64,000 nucleotides of DNA from Zantedeschia hybrid cultivar (GCA_030544215.1 JARZZO010000004.1:46551980-46615979); one strand, 5' to 3'; counted from the first letter of the stretch, positions 22,850 through 35,426 are shown. Notes: generated by a model from the sequence alone, not told the origin. Translations and numbers: made by a program.

Positions 22850-23400
22850 TAATTCCAGATTATTCCATGCAAATTAGAACAATTCTAATAATCTAACACT
22901 TAGATTAAACCCCATTAATAATCTAACGATTAGACTATTTAAAGACTAATCTAACTCTTAGTTTAATCCAACAAAGTTAATTAATAACTAATCTAACAAT
23001 TAGAATAGTTAATTAATTAATGTTAATCACTAATTTAACTCTTAAACCAATAATTAACATAAATTAATCATTAACTTTTAATCTAACATTTAGATCAGTT
23101 AATTAATGTCAATTATTAATTTAACTCTTAAATTAATAATCAACACTAATTAATTAATAACATTTAATTAAACCATTAGATTACTTAATCAAAATTAACT
23201 ATCAATTTAACACTTAAATCGATAATTAATTTTAATTAACTAATAATAACTAATTTAGCACTTAAATTAGTCCATTAGAGTTAATTATTAATTTAACATT
23301 TAAATTAATAATTAATTCAAAACAATAACAACAATTTATTAATAATTATCTTAAAACCCATTAATAACCCAATTCAATAATATTAGAAAATTTTAATTTT
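22850..23400. repeat. AT-rich degenerate tandem repeats in Copia-C leader
   Basis: A short unit like TTAATTTAACTCTTAAA, alternating with ATTAATTAA, recurs irregularly. The equivalent leader segments of Copia-A (about 34240-34680), -B (about 37320-38300) and -D (about 53630-54070) have similar AT-rich composition. Confidence 0.6.
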
Positions 23401-24260
23401 TCGAAACAATTTTTGAAAAATAAACTTAAAATTCTAATCTATTATAAATTGGGTCAAATGGGTTTAATATGGTTTAAATGGGGATTAAAAGGGGTTTTAG
23501 GTGGGTAAAAATAAAAGGGAAATGGGCCCAGCCCATTAGGGCCAAGCTGGCCTGAGCCCAGCAGGGCCTGGGTCCGAGCCAGGCGCGCTTGGGCCCGAGC
23601 CAGGCGCGTCTGGGCTCAGCCCAGTTCGGCCAGGGGCCAAGCCCGGTTCGGCTGCTGCTCTACCCGGTCCGACCGGGTCGACTCCAGCCCGGCCCTCTGA
23701 ACCGCCCGTCTTCCTCTGCAACCCGACGCACCTGAAACCCTAGGGTTTCTGCAGGTGCAGCCCGACGGCGGCGCACCTGGCGGCGCCCCCCCCCTCCCCG
23801 GCGGTGCCCAGCTCTGCCGGCGATGCCTCCGGCGCCGGTGGGCTCGCCGGCGGCGGCCGGATCTTATCCACAACATGCCGAGCCTCCAAATAACCATCAA
23901 AATCTGGTTTTTCAACCTGTGTAGAAGGGGAAAAGGAGGGGAAATCCGGCCATCTTCAGCGGCCTCTCCGGCACCGGTTAGGAGTCCATTGATGCCCAGT
24001 GACAATCCCCAGATCATCAGGGGTCCTAGTCTTGCCATCCCAACACTTGGGGGGCTCGAACAAACCGCAACAAATCCGGATCTTCATCACATGAAAAATC
24101 CGAAAACCCCAAAAAAAAAATTCGAAAAATTGCAGAAATTAATCTAATCAACTGTGCCCATCGTATGAACACAGATCCGACAATTAATCGAACATTTATG
24201 CATAGAATAACGCATGAAATATTAAGTTCGGAGAACGAAACGGGACGAGAAACAGTGGAA

Positions 24261-24276
24261 CCTGGCTCTGATACCA
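24261..24276 (-). promoter_or_regulatory. Copia-C primer-binding site
   Basis: Read on the minus strand as TGGTATCAGAGCCAGG, one base after the 5' LTR; methionine-tRNA type. Confidence 0.9.
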
Positions 24277-24277
24277 C

Positions 24278-25829
24278 TGTTGGGATTTCTCAGTTTCTCC
24301 GGATCGCTCACGCAGCGGAAAAACAAAAATATTTACAGCGATCCGTTCCCGTTTCGGAATCTAAAATACGATAATCGGATTATCGAAGTTCTCACCGTGT
24401 GCGGATTCGAATCCGCAGCCGTTCGGTTCCGTCGGTGTGACACCGCAAGCCGCGCAAGCGCCCGGCCTCTAGCGAAGTCCACGCGATCCTCCCCACGACG
24501 GATATCCTCGAGTTCGTCATTCTTCGCAGCCCGCGAAGCTTCCGCTGGTCGCCGCAATGATCGCCGCAGTGCGCGGACGATTTCCCGTTGAACGGGATTC
24601 GGAGAAGCGGCGGAGCAGATCTGGATCTGCCTGGACGTCAGAGGAAGACAGAAACTGAGGAGGGGCGGCTAGGGTTAGCAGCAGCTTGGCCTGCTCAACC
24701 CGTTCGCTATGTTTTATACTAACCGCGCGGTTTTTCATAAAAACCCCCAGTTTGTGTAAAACCCACTTATTTATCCATCGCCTTGAGAATCATTTGCGTG
24801 TGACCCTCTAGGCCCAAGTACCAGTCCAGTTAATGGCCCAACAAGCCCAGTGACTCCTCACTGGCTTTATTAATTAATTAATAACCCTTTATTAATCAAT
24901 TAATCAATCGAATTGATGTCGCACATCGAATTCGACCGGGCCTCCGATCACGTTGGGTGCCAAGCAACACCGCGTGAACCCGGAAGGTATTTGGGGTTAA
25001 GTAACCCACTCTTGGAACCTTTCCGCCGACAGTTACCGCGTGAATATAATCTTTCATTCGTACAATGCTCTCGAGTCAACTCAGGGTATGGCGAGCTGTC
25101 AAACCCTAACCGGTCGACTCACTTGGATTGGATGCCGCTGATGAATATTGGAAAACTCCTTTCCCGATATTATCGTTCGCCCTGGCCAGGGACTTCTGCG
25201 CATCCTTCCTAGAGCATTCTCTCTCTAAGTACCGAGAGCGAATGATTCCTTATTGACACACAATTCCCTTCGACGGTATTCCGCTGTACCCAATCCTTGG
25301 CGTATTAGAATCCCATGGCTAGAGATTCGTAAACCAAGGTCAAAGCACATAAGTCCACCGCCAAGGTGTCCTTGGTGTCTCAGGTCCGAGAACCATCCAC
25401 GCAACTGCAACAATAGAATCAAGTTGGTTGACAGTGAGGTACAATACCATCCAGCGATTCAGTCGGATCAGTTCAGTGAACTCATTCTCCAATGAGCACC
25501 TACAGATTTGCCTTAGTGTCTCCACACAAGTGACTTATGAGACCAGTCACCCTCATCATATGAGCAGGAGTAATCTGTACTAGTTTAACCGGATATCCGA
25601 TGTCCTTCTCGGATATCCTCCGACTAGGAACGATTAAGAATATATGTGTTTAAGTGATCAGTCTCATTAGTATGATCTCATCATAATCTGATCACCATAG
25701 CACATATTCACGGACTTCATTATGAAACGATAATTAACGCGATTTACACATAATGAATGTTATGCCATTTTATTAATAATGAACGAGATTTACATTGTTA
25801 GATTGGCTTGTAGGCCACCTAAACTAACA
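24278..25829 (-). repeat. Copia-C 5' LTR
   Basis: Pairs with 16538-18089. A minus-strand TATA-like GTATAAAAC (about 24713-24721) is positioned to drive the element transcript. Confidence 0.94.
24713..24721 (-). promoter_or_regulatory. TATA box in Copia-C 5' LTR
   Basis: GTATAAAAC on the minus strand upstream of a GC-rich transcribed part. The position corresponds to the TATA boxes of the related LTRs. Confidence 0.45.
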
Positions 25830-26674
25830 CGAAGCCCCCTTCTTTCACAGGTCAACCTGTTCCAGATGCGGCAGCTCATTGGATTAAGGAAGTGGAGAAG
25901 GCGTTTGATGTTCTAGAATGTGCTGAGAGTGACAAGACCTTGTTGGCAACCTACTTGCTGAAGGACGATGCTTATGATTGGTGGGTTACCATCAAGGGGT
26001 TGATGTTTCCAGATAGGTCCTTGAGAGAGATTCCTTGGGAAGGCTTTGTAAGAGAGTTTAGTGGACAGTACTTTCCAAGGCACGTTCGTAGGGCCAAGGA
26101 AAGGGAGTTTATGGAATTGGCGCAGGATGGTATGACAGTTCTAGAATATCAGATGAAATTTGTAGCTCTAGGAAGATTTGCTCCACACATATCTGAGCAT
26201 GAGGATCTTAGGATGGAGAAATTTGTGGATGGACTTCGGCATGATCTGAGGGAATTTGTGGCAGCTCATTGTTGTAAGGATCTGGCGTCAGCAGTTCGGT
26301 GCACGGTAGCGGTGGAGATGCAGTTCCAACGCACGACGAAGGAGTTGGAGCAATCAGCACAAGGGAAGCAGCAAGGCACGGATAGACCAGCGGTCTTTTC
26401 GTCAGGCGGTTCGAGTTCCTTTGAGCTCGAGTTCCAAGAGGTACCTTGTGATGAGGATGAAGATGGTTTGGTTCAGCAGATGCAGACGGAGGTCAGCAGG
26501 CAACAGGAAGCGAGGCAGGACGCTGCGAATCGTTGTCCCCGTTGTGGCAGGTTTCATGGCAATCGGATATGTCCATTAATCACTGGTAGCTGTTTTGGCT
26601 GTGGCAGGAAGGGTCATCTCGCGAGGAACTGTCCCCAGAAGAATAAGACAGGTCAGGAGCCGAGTGGTCAGTAG
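25830..26674 (+). pseudogene. Gypsy-2 gag, C-terminal part with zinc knuckles
   Basis: This continues gag beyond Copia-C. The frame reads KPPSFTGQPVPDAAAHW, then the retrotransposon gag core (LKDDAYDWW, FSGQYFPRHVR, TVLEYQMKFV, FVDGLRHDLREFVAAHCC), then two C-terminal zinc knuckles: CPRCGRFHGNRIC (CX2CX3HX4C) and CFGCGRKGHLARNC (CX2CX4HX4C). It ends in a normal stop at 26674. The core closely resembles Gypsy-1 gag (LKDDAYDWW, FNAQYFPRHVQ, FVDGLRSNLRSFVASHCC). Gag forms the virus-like particle and binds RNA. This 845-bp part is open throughout, but the gene is broken upstream. Confidence 0.9.
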
Positions 26675-27029
26675 GAGTCCGAGTGGTTGAGTGGAGTTGC
26701 GTCTCCTTGTGGTGGTCCGAGAGGCTGGGCTAGATAAGCACTTCTATCTTGTCTTGTTCAGAGGTAGTTGTGAACTCTTGTGGCACTTTTTTTGTACTTG
26801 GGTTTGGTGGAGAATCAGTTTTGTAATATGTGCCTTGCTAGTGTGTGGTTATTTTGATCTATCAGCTTTTGTCAAAATTGAGAATCTTAGTTAGCGTGGT
26901 GTGGGTTTGATTGGCTAGTTATGTGGAGCCCTGTGTGTGTGATTGGTGAGAATGATTGTTGTGTTTGGTGTGCCGGCATATGATGGTTAGCCGAGATATC
27001 GTGAGCGGTTGCAAATTTCGAGGACGAAA
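26675..27029 (+). other. Gypsy-2 3' untranslated region; no pol
   Basis: Only 355 bp lie between gag and the purine tract, with no protease, RT or integrase motif. The last part (TTTCGAGGACGAAATTC, 27016-27032) matches the corresponding Gypsy-1 segment (minus strand near 48000), so the 3' end is conserved although pol is gone. Confidence 0.8.
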
Positions 27030-27049
27030 TTCTTTTAAGGGGGGGAGAA
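27030..27049 (+). promoter_or_regulatory. Gypsy-2 polypurine tract
   Basis: TTCTTTTAAGGGGGGGAGAA ends exactly where the 3' LTR begins. Gypsy-1 has TTCTTTTAAGCGGGGGAGAA in the same place, differing at one base. Confidence 0.88.
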
Positions 27050-29782
27050 TGTAAGGACTGAGGTTTCGGGTTCAGTATTCGGGTCGGGTTCGGACCGGAT
27101 CCCCTGGTTTGGACCCTGGGGGGAGTCTTGAGAGTTTTGACTGAATGACGTCTGCACTGCTCGACGCCTTACAAAAGGCGTCAGGTTGTGTGGACGCCAT
27201 TTAAGTCTGCTTGCTGTTGTGCCACGTATGCGCCACGTAGGCGGGTTTCGGGCCGCGAGAGTACCGCCCCTGTCTCGTCGTCTGAACGGCGTCCATGATG
27301 GTAGACGCGATTCAGACTGCGACCCCTACGATGTCAGTGTGCAGTGCCAGAACGTTATCAGTACGGCCTGTCCTGTCGTCTGAACGGCGTCCGTGGTGAG
27401 CGACGCGTTTCAGAGTGCTATCAGTACGGCCCGTCCTGTCAGACTGATTGGCGTCTGTCTCGATCGACGCGTTTTAGCCAGATTCAGATTGACCCCGCGA
27501 GCCTCCCCTTCTTTCCCTCATTTTCGCCTCCACCCTCTCTCTCTTCGCCCTCTCCGCCCTCTCCGACCCTCTTTTCCCCTTCCCTTCCTCTTCTTCCTCT
27601 TCCACCACTCCAACACCTCCCTACCTCTCACCTCTACCACCACCACCTCCTTCGCGGCGTTCCATTCTCCGGACGGCGGCCGACGTCCCGGCGGAGTGGC
27701 GGCGTCCTCGAGGGTACCGGCGGCGGTCTGCGGTGCGGCGGGTCGGCGGCACGGAGCTTGGAGGAGTTCAAGAACCGGTAGGGGGACGAACCTTGCATGA
27801 ATCGTGATTATCTTGCTTATGGTTTCCTTGGCGTGGCATGATGTGTTTTGGGTTAGAACAAGCATGTTTAGGGGGTTTTCTTGTGAGAATGGCCGTGTTG
27901 GAGATTGTGGAATTGTAGCATGCTTGTGGTAGTTGATTTCCCTTTCCTCTCCCTTCTGTTTTGGGCATTTTCGGGGTGTTTGGGGTTAAGGGAGAGACCC
28001 TCGGATCGAACCAGAGAACCAGGTTTCTGGCGCTAACCGGCGTCGTGCCTGGTCGACGCCTTTTAGAAGGACGTCAGGGCAGTACGATGCCTTTTAGGGC
28101 AGAAACCTCTCTGTTCGAGGTTTCGTTGTACGGGGTTCTGGCGCTAAAAGACGTCATGCGTGGACGACGCCTTTTAGAAGGACGTCGGACCATCATGACG
28201 CCTTTTAGGCAGGAAATCACCCCGACTGAGGCTTCTGCAATCTGAAATTCTGGGGTGAATGGCGTCTGTGGATTCTGACGCGTTTTAAAAGGGCGGCTTC
28301 CCAGGTGGACGTGTTTTAAGGCATAATCTGTTTTAAATGAACCTGTTTGTGGGGCTTGAATGGCGTCGACCTCGGTCGACGCGATTCAAGACAGAACTGC
28401 CTAACTCCTGTTATTTTACACATGTTTCACGGTTGGAAGGTTCAAATGCATGCTTTAAGTTGTATGCTGAGACGAAGGTTTACTGTGCGAATGGAATCAT
28501 GTTATATGTGTCTGTGTGCTTATGCGAATATGGAATCGGAATAACTGTGGTTTACGTATGTCACCTTGGGCCGATGGGGAAGGGCCATGGTGTCTGTGAG
28601 GCATTGTGCCTTACCAGTGGGAGGAGGGGTACATGTTGTGTTTTACCTTTGGCTGAGGGAAGCAGGACCACCTTGAGCCTGTCGGGCCGGAGTAGCCGGT
28701 GCGCTATCCGAGGGGTTGCTGTTTGGTCTCAGCGGGTCGGGGTTTCCCTGTTTGTCGTGGCAGCTTCCGGCGCGTTTCTTGCTGTGGAGCTAGTTGTGGT
28801 ACTGTTGGAGTTGTTTTACCCCTGTAGCCACTGGGCCTAATGTGACCTTTGATCAAGGTTACGAGTGGTACCCTTCGCCCTTTGGCCTGACGCAGCCCGG
28901 GAGGTTAGGGTTGTGGGTAGTTCCTGTAGCTTCGGCTTGACGGTGGTTCGCCGGTCCCCAGGGCCCTCCTGAAGCCCCAAGGCCTGGCGTGGAGGCAATC
29001 CGGTCGGTAGGACAGTAGTCTAGACTGCTTGTGTGCACACGTAGCTGGGCAGTGGTGGTACACTGGTCCCAGCTAGTCCTAGTTTGACTCACTGCTTCAC
29101 CCTACAGTGCCCCGGAACACTGTAGGGGCGGACAGGCGTGAGTAGTGGTGGTAGTGTTGTGAGGCGACGTTTGACTTCGGTCGACAGTGTGGTTCAGTCG
29201 CTTGTGGACTTTGACTGTGAGACGTGACTTTGTGTTGGGTTTTTCGGGTTACTTAGAGTTGTTCCTGCTACACTGCTTATGCGTATGTTTCGTATCAGGT
29301 TTGGGTGCCATGTTTACTGCTTTACTTAATTGCCATATATCCGTATTGTTGCACTTGTGGGTGTGTGAGTGGGAGGCAGGGGATCGGATGATCCCTACTG
29401 AGCCCAATTATGGTGTGGCTCACTCCCTGCAGTTTCAGGTGTGGACCTCGTGGCGTGTGGCGGGGTGTGGCGTCCTCTTGGTGTGCGGACCAGTAGCTGT
29501 CTTAGTTCCGGGATATGCCCCGATGTTGTTGTACTTTACTTCTGCCTGTACTTATTTAATTTGTTGGACCATGTAATTATTGTTGGACTGTATACGGACA
29601 TTGTTATCTTCCTTCCTGCGCACTTGTTACATCTTTGTAGTCCGTGAGATTGATATATTTAGCCTTGTTTAACGCTTACTCCTCCAGACGTGTTGTGTGA
29701 GATCTGGGTGTAAACCCGCAGTTAATGGGTCAACATCCATTTAGTGATCGGGTCTCCGGTCATAGGATGACGGGTCGTTACA
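27050..29782 (+). repeat. Gypsy-2 3' LTR
   Basis: 2,733-bp partner of 13472-16194, with the same hairpin clusters (about 27138-27480 and 28030-28390). GC-rich frames inside are not genes. Confidence 0.93.
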
Positions 29783-32700
29783 CTAGTACATAGTATTGCA
29801 TACATGATAGATCCTATTGCCGAGGCATAAGGAACTCTATCCATGTACGCTATCTCTTCAGGTGTCTTGGGAGACATTTCTTTAGAGAGATAAATTCCAT
29901 GCCTCATTGGAACGAGGCCTCTCTTGGAATTTTCCATGCTAAACCTTTTGACTATGGTATCTATGTACATAGATTGGGATAAGCCAAGCATCCTTTGGGA
30001 CCTATCTCTATAGATCCTTATTCCCAGAATATAGGATGCTTCTCCCAAATCTTTCATGGAGAGGTTTTTGGATAGCCAAGTCTTTACCGATGACAACATT
30101 CCTACATCATTCCCAATGAGTAGAATGTCATCAACGTAAAGTACCAAAAAAGTAACTGCGCTCCCACTAACCTTTTTGTATACACAAGGTTCATCTTCAT
30201 TCTTAATGAAGTCATAAGATTTGATTGCTTCATCAAATCTTAAGTTCCAAGTTCGGGATGCCTGCTTTAATCCATAGATGGATCTTTGCAGCTTACATAC
30301 CTTGTGTGAATGCTCTTTGGAAGTAAATCCTTTAGGTTGTATCATATACACCTCTTCTTGAAGGTTCCTGTTAAGGAATGCTGTTTTCACATCCATTTGC
30401 CATATTTCATAATCATAGAATGCAGCGATAGCAAGAAGTATTCTGATTGACTTAATCATGGCAACTGGAGAAAAGGTTTCGTCATAGTCAATGCCTTGCC
30501 TTTGACGATATCCTTTCGCTACCAGCCTTGCCTTGTATGTGTCAATCTGTCCATCTGCCCCGATCTTTCTTTTAAATATCCATTTACTTCCAATAGGTAC
30601 TATACCGTCTGGCAGATCAACCAAGTTCCAAACTTGGTTGGCATACATGGACTGAATTTCAGAATTTATTGCCTCTTGCCATTTTTCTGATTCTTGACTA
30701 TTTATGGCTTCTTGGTAGGTTTGAGGATCATCATCCTCATTTAAGTGTACTTTTGGTTTGCCATCATCGATATGTCCAACATATCTTTCAGGCTGCTTAG
30801 GCACTCTACTTGATCTGCGAACAAGTTCTTGAGTCAATGGTTCAGTAGATGAACTAGTGTTGATTTGTGAGTCTAGAATTTCTTCCAGTTCTATCTTGCT
30901 CCCACTGTCTTCTTTTGAAAGATATTCTTTCTCTAAGAAGACAGCTCTTTTTGCGACAAACACCCTTTGATCGCTGGGCTGATAGAAATAATATCCAAAA
31001 GTCTCTTTTGGATATCCCACATATCTACATTTCTCTGTCCTGGAATCTAGTTTGTCTGGATCATGTCTTTTGACATTTGCAGGACAACCCCAGACTCTAA
31101 CATGCTTAAAGTCTGGTTTCTTTCCTTTCCATATCTCATATGGAGGGGAAGATACTGACTTACTGGGAACTTTGTTCAACAGATATGCAGCAGTCAACAG
31201 TGCATATCCCCATAAAGAGATTGGAAGTTTGGCATAACTCATCATTGATCGTACCATATCTAATAGAGTACGATTTCTCCTTTCCGATACACCATTTAAC
31301 TGAGGTGTATAGGGAGGAGTCCACTGAGACAAAATACCATTATCTTTAAAATATTCTGTGAATTCTGTACTTAAGTATTCACCCCCTCGATCTGATCGAA
31401 GAGTTTTGATACTCTTTCCAGTCTGGTTCTCAACTTCATTTTTAAACTCTTTAAATTTCTCAAAGACTTCTTACTTATATTTCATTAAATATATGTAGCC
31501 ATATCTTGAGAAATCATCTATAAATGAAACAAAGTATGAGTAACCACCCATAGCATGAGTGGACATTGGACCACATACATCACTATGTATTAGTTCCAAT
31601 AAGTCCTTAGCTCTTTCTCCATGTCCTGAGAATGGAGCTTTGGTCATCTTTCCCATGAGACAAGCTTCACAGGTTGCAAATGATTCATAATCAAATGGAT
31701 CAAGATATCCATTCTTTTGCAACCTTATGATCATGTTCTCATTTATATGACCTAGCCTACAATGCCATAGGTACGAATTATTCACATCCTTATCTATGCG
31801 TTCAAGAGATTTATTTACCAGACAAACATCATATGAAATATCATGTAAATATAATCCATTCAATAAATATCCGGAAGCAAACAATTTGTCTCCATGATAA
31901 ATGGAACAACCTTTATTCTCTAGTTTCATAGAATATCCTTGTCTATCTAAACATGAAATAGATATGATATTCCTAATAATGGTCGGAACATAATAATAAT
32001 CTATTAGTTCCAATGAGTCTCCTGACGGAATCTGAAGTCTTGTTGTCCTCATAGCTAATGCAGCAACTTTTGCTCCATTCCCGAGCCTCAGATCCACGTC
32101 TCTGCGGTTCAATCTTCTTTTACTTGTTAACACCTGCAAGTTATTGCAGATATGAGAAACACATACAGTATCTAATACCCAAGATGTTGTTTCTCTATAA
32201 GACAAGTTAAGATCGATCATGAGAATACATGAAGCTTCACCAAGCTTCTCCTTTGCTTTTTCTGCGAGATAAATCTTGCAGTTTCTCTTCCAATGACTTT
32301 CTTTATGGCAGTGGAAACACTGACCTTTATCATTGACTTTAGCTTTGTCCTTTTGAACAGCCGGTTTGCTTTTCACTAGCTTCTTAGGCTTACCTTTCTT
32401 AAAGGTCTGTCCAGCTTTTCTTTTCTTGTTGGTCTTACCAACAAGCATTACATTTGGCTTATCTTTTTGGATAGTGCCTTCTGCTGTCTTCAACATGTTG
32501 AGCAGCTCAGCCAGTGTAACTTCAATTTTGTTCATATTGAAGTTGATGATAAATTGTGAAAATGAATCTGGAAGGGATTGTAGTATTAAGTCAATGCTTA
32601 GGTCATTGTTCATAACAAAGCCGAGCACAGCAAGCCTCTCAATCCATTCTATCATCTTGAGCACATGAGTTTGCACAGATGTGCCCTCGCTCATTCTGGT

Positions 32701-33060
32701 CCTGAACAATTTGTTAGATATCTCATATCTTTCTGTTCTGGATTGTTCACCAAACAACTCTTGTAGGTGATTCAGAATGGACTTAGGTTCCATGTTATCA
32801 TGTTGTCGTTGCAGTTCATTGTTCATTGAACCGAGCATATAACACTGGACCTTGACAGAGTCCTCCTTCCAATTTTCAAACATCACTAATTCATCTTCGT
32901 TAGCATTATCACCGGGTTGCACTGGATCTGGTTGATCCAGGACATAGGCTAGCTTTTCACACCTGAGGACAATCTTCAGGTTGCGTAACCAGTCAATGTA
33001 ATTTGGTCCCGTGAGTTTGTTTGCATCAAGTATGCAACGAAGGGGGTTAGGTGACGACAT
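29783..33060 (-). pseudogene. Copia-A gag-protease-integrase-RT
   Basis: The minus-strand start at 33060 (MSSPNPLRCILDANKLTG) opens a frame of about 1,090 codons down to the Gypsy-2 insertion at 29783; RNase H follows at 13471-12836. Gag has the UBN2-type core (LQELFGEQSRTERYEI, ILQSLPDSFS). The zinc knuckle is CFHCHKESHWKRNC, with serine where relatives have glycine. The protease site reads LDTVCVSH, with valine replacing the DTG glycine. Integrase keeps the H/C site, HSDVCGP and NGVSERRN. RT keeps YVDDILLIGN (near 30130). A TAA at 31471-31473 after YLMKYK is the only stop. The gene is otherwise well kept, so it was fairly young when Gypsy-2 landed. Confidence 0.93.
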
Positions 33061-33142
33061 AGCGACCTACATGAAAATATATAAAAAAATGAGCAGATAG
33101 TTCTTAAAATCAGATTTAGGACTTTTAATCTTGATTTAGGCT

Positions 33143-33214
33143 CCCACTATTTTTCGGCGATCTGTATGACCCTCTAATATACAGAACGGTAGATTCCGGT
33201 GATCTCCTAGTGGG
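33143..33214 (-). other. Predicted three-way RNA junction, Copia-A leader
   Basis: CCCACTA (33143-33149) pairs with TAGTGGG (33208-33214) around the inner stems CTGTAT/ATACAG and GGAGA-type arms. Nearly the same sequence as in Copia-D. Confidence 0.62.
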
Positions 33215-33240
33215 GATCAGAATCCTTCGAGCAACATGCA

Positions 33241-33560
33241 TGTGACCTTGTGGTGGCACAACAAATCACATCAAGTCCTTTAGGCAGTCAACTCTTGACA
33301 ATTGCAACGTTTTGCAATATCCGATCGATTTAATCCCTGAATCAAAATGACCTTGTGATAGCACAACAAATCAAATGATTCAGTTAAGTTTATCCATCAT
33401 TACTTAGGTGACATGAATTCATAATGCAATCCTTGTGGTAGTACAACAAAACTACACTATTTGTCCATTCATCTTAATGACATCACATGTCGTAGACCTA
33501 GGTTAATTTCTAAATCAAATAGACCTTGTGGTAGCACAACAAATCCATTTGAGATAAGAA
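33241..33560 (-). repeat. Four-hairpin array, Copia-A leader
   Basis: Cores of the type TTGTGGTAGCACAACAAA (plus-strand view) start at 33249, 33354, 33434 and 33527. In transcription order the spacings are 93, 80 and 105 nt. Each core is flanked by its own short complementary arms, for example ATGTGAC and ATCACAT around the first. Confidence 0.78.
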
Positions 33561-34689
33561 TTATCCTAAGATCTATAATGATGATGGGTTATGTGGATTA
33601 TTCTGAATATCTCACGTTTACAACTTAAATTTTAAAAGAGGGTTTTTGATTTGATTTATAAAAATCGTGCTATCAATAGTATTTCGATTTGAAGTATCAT
33701 TATACTTAATAGAAATATATATATATGATAGCATAGTCCACAAATATCACATATATGCAAAAAAATTAAATGGGGATGATCATGGACTGTTAAAGCTACT
33801 ATGGAATCATCGGAGCCAAACGATAATCCATAATAGGATCCTAATGTGAAAACAGCAACACTGGTTCCATTTGATGCGAGTCCTTCCTCTAGAGGTGTCT
33901 TCAGAAGATCCCGTCCTCTTAGCTTAATTCGATACATTTAAATATGAAATTCAGGACTCGCAGGTCCATAAATGTACATTTAAACACCAAGAAACCTTGA
34001 TCTTATCAAGGGGAGTACAATCTTATAGGAAGGTAGAGAGTACATCTGGATTAAGAGAGAGGAGGACACGCATGTCCTATTTAAAATACCAAATGAAATA
34101 AGCATCGCATTCATCCACATCATTCATCACATGAAAATACTAAGTCCATGATCATCCCACCATAAAACACATCACATGCATCACAATCATCACATAATTG
34201 CAGTTTGGTATTAAATTTTATAAATATAAAATTATAATACCAATTAGTTTTCGAAATAACATTTATTTCAACATAATCAATAATATTCAAAACATTATTG
34301 ACAAATTAAATAACTAAACCATTCAATTAATCTAAATCTTCATTCAAACAATTTGAACAGAAAAAGTGTAATCAAGTTATGCATAAAATCAGTTTAAAAT
34401 ATTTTTAAACTAATTAATTTAACAGGAAAATTAATTATCTAAAACAATTTTAAATAATTAACTAACACCCTATTAATAATAAAGCCCTTTAATTGAATAA
34501 CAGTTATTAAACACTTTAATAAGTTGTTAATAATCATAAAAATAATTAATAACAATTATTAATTATTCATATAATTATTCTGTTTTAAAACAATTTTAAA
34601 ACGGGCTTAAATGGGCTTAAATGGGCTAATAATGGGTTTAATGGGGTTTTAACATTTATTAAAATTTTTTTTTAATAAATCATAAAATG

Positions 34690-35000
34690 GGCCCAGCCCA
34701 TTAGGGCCCAAACGGCCAGGGTCGAGCCCTGGCTCGGCCAGGGGGTCTGGCCCAGCCAGACCTGAGCCCTGGCGTGGCGAGGGTCGAACCCTGGCTCGGC
34801 CAGGGTCCGGCCCGGCCCCCGCCCGGTCCGACCGGGTCGAGACCGGGCGGTCCGGCCGTCTTCTTCCCCAACAGAAGGCCTGCGTTGCACAAATGCAGGA
34901 ACCCTAGCGTTCCCACCCGGCGGCGCCGCCGCCGAGCTCCGGCCACCCCCCGGCGGGTGCCGGCCCTGCCGGCGATGCCCCCCGGCGGCGGCGACGTGCC
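34690..35000. repeat. GC-rich CCCTGGC/GCCAGGG repeats, Copia-A leader
   Basis: Units such as GAGCCCTGGCTCGGCCAGGG recur three to four times with inverted character. A similar block lies in Copia-D (53490-53600) and a diverged one in Copia-C (23520-23700). The frames across this block are chance readings. Confidence 0.7.
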
Positions 35001-35410
35001 CGGCGCAGGCAGGGTCGTCGGTGGTGGCCACAAAACAATCCGGCCGAGCCCCTAAAGCACCCTTAAAATCTGATTTTTTTCAACGTACCACTCCGGCGCC
35101 AGCAAATGTGTCGAATGTGTAGTGGTGACTATCATCAAGAGATCCGTGCATCCGGGCCGCCATCCCAACACTTGGGATGCACGTACGAAGCCGCCGAAGT
35201 ACCCCAGTTCATCATCTCATGAAGAACTCCGAAAACCCCAAAATAAAATCCGGGATCAAATCCCAACAAGTTTTAGATCTTCTGAAAACGTGGGAACGAT
35301 TCCCAGATTATTAAAATAATTTTTAGCCCAAGAACACGTACAATACGGGTTCTTCACGCATAACGAGAAAATCACGCAAAACGATGCCGTTTTACGACCG
35401 AACCAGCAAC

Positions 35411-35425
35411 TTGGCTCTGATACCA
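35411..35425 (-). promoter_or_regulatory. Copia-A primer-binding site
   Basis: Read on the minus strand as TGGTATCAGAGCCAA, one base from the 5' LTR; methionine-tRNA type. Confidence 0.9.
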
Positions 35426-35426
35426 C

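Larger units (their letters stand above)
21526..24277 (-). other. Copia-C leader (5' untranslated region)
   Basis: About 2.75 kb between the 5' LTR and gag. In transcription order it has the primer site, a GC-rich block with GGCCNAGCC-type repeats (about 23520-23860), an AT-rich block of degenerate TTAATTTAAC-like repeats (about 22850-23400), then four hairpins (21712-22035) and a junction-like fold (21617-21688). No coding frame is convincing. Confidence 0.8.
16538..25829 (-). mobile_element. Copia-C, Angela-like LTR retrotransposon (layer 4, innermost)
   Basis: Minus-strand element of 9,292 bp. The LTRs at 16538-18089 and 24278-25829 are equal in length (1,552 bp) and differ at about a dozen sites by eye, nearly all transitions, making it the youngest visible insertion. 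Flanks are TGAAG (16533-16537) and CGAAG (25830-25834), a 5-bp duplication with one transition. It split the gag gene of Gypsy-2. Most of gag is deleted and pol carries a frameshift and a stop. Confidence 0.93.
13472..29782 (+). mobile_element. Gypsy-2, gag-only non-autonomous LTR retrotransposon (layer 3), split by Copia-C
   Basis: LTRs at 13472-16194 and 27050-29782 begin TGTAAGGACT and end GGGTCGTTACA. CTAGT flanks both sides (13467-13471 and 29783-29787). Without Copia-C the element is about 7.0 kb. Its interior holds only a gag gene with zinc knuckles; PR, RT, RNase H and integrase are absent, with just 375 bp between gag and the 3' LTR. This is the TR-GAG type. LTR termini, purine tract, primer site and gag resemble Gypsy-1, a likely relative of the helper that supplied pol. 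Confidence 0.92.
33061..35410 (-). other. Copia-A leader (5' untranslated region)
   Basis: In transcription order: primer site, about 350 bp mixed sequence, a GC-rich block with CCCTGGC/GCCAGGG repeats (34690-35000), an AT-rich block (34240-34680), unique sequence, then the hairpin array (33241-33560) and the junction fold (33143-33214), ending about 80 nt before gag. Confidence 0.8.

Noticed and set aside
34672..35055. Three overlapping glycine/proline/arginine-rich frames
   Set aside because: Chance frames in the GC-rich block of the Copia-A leader.
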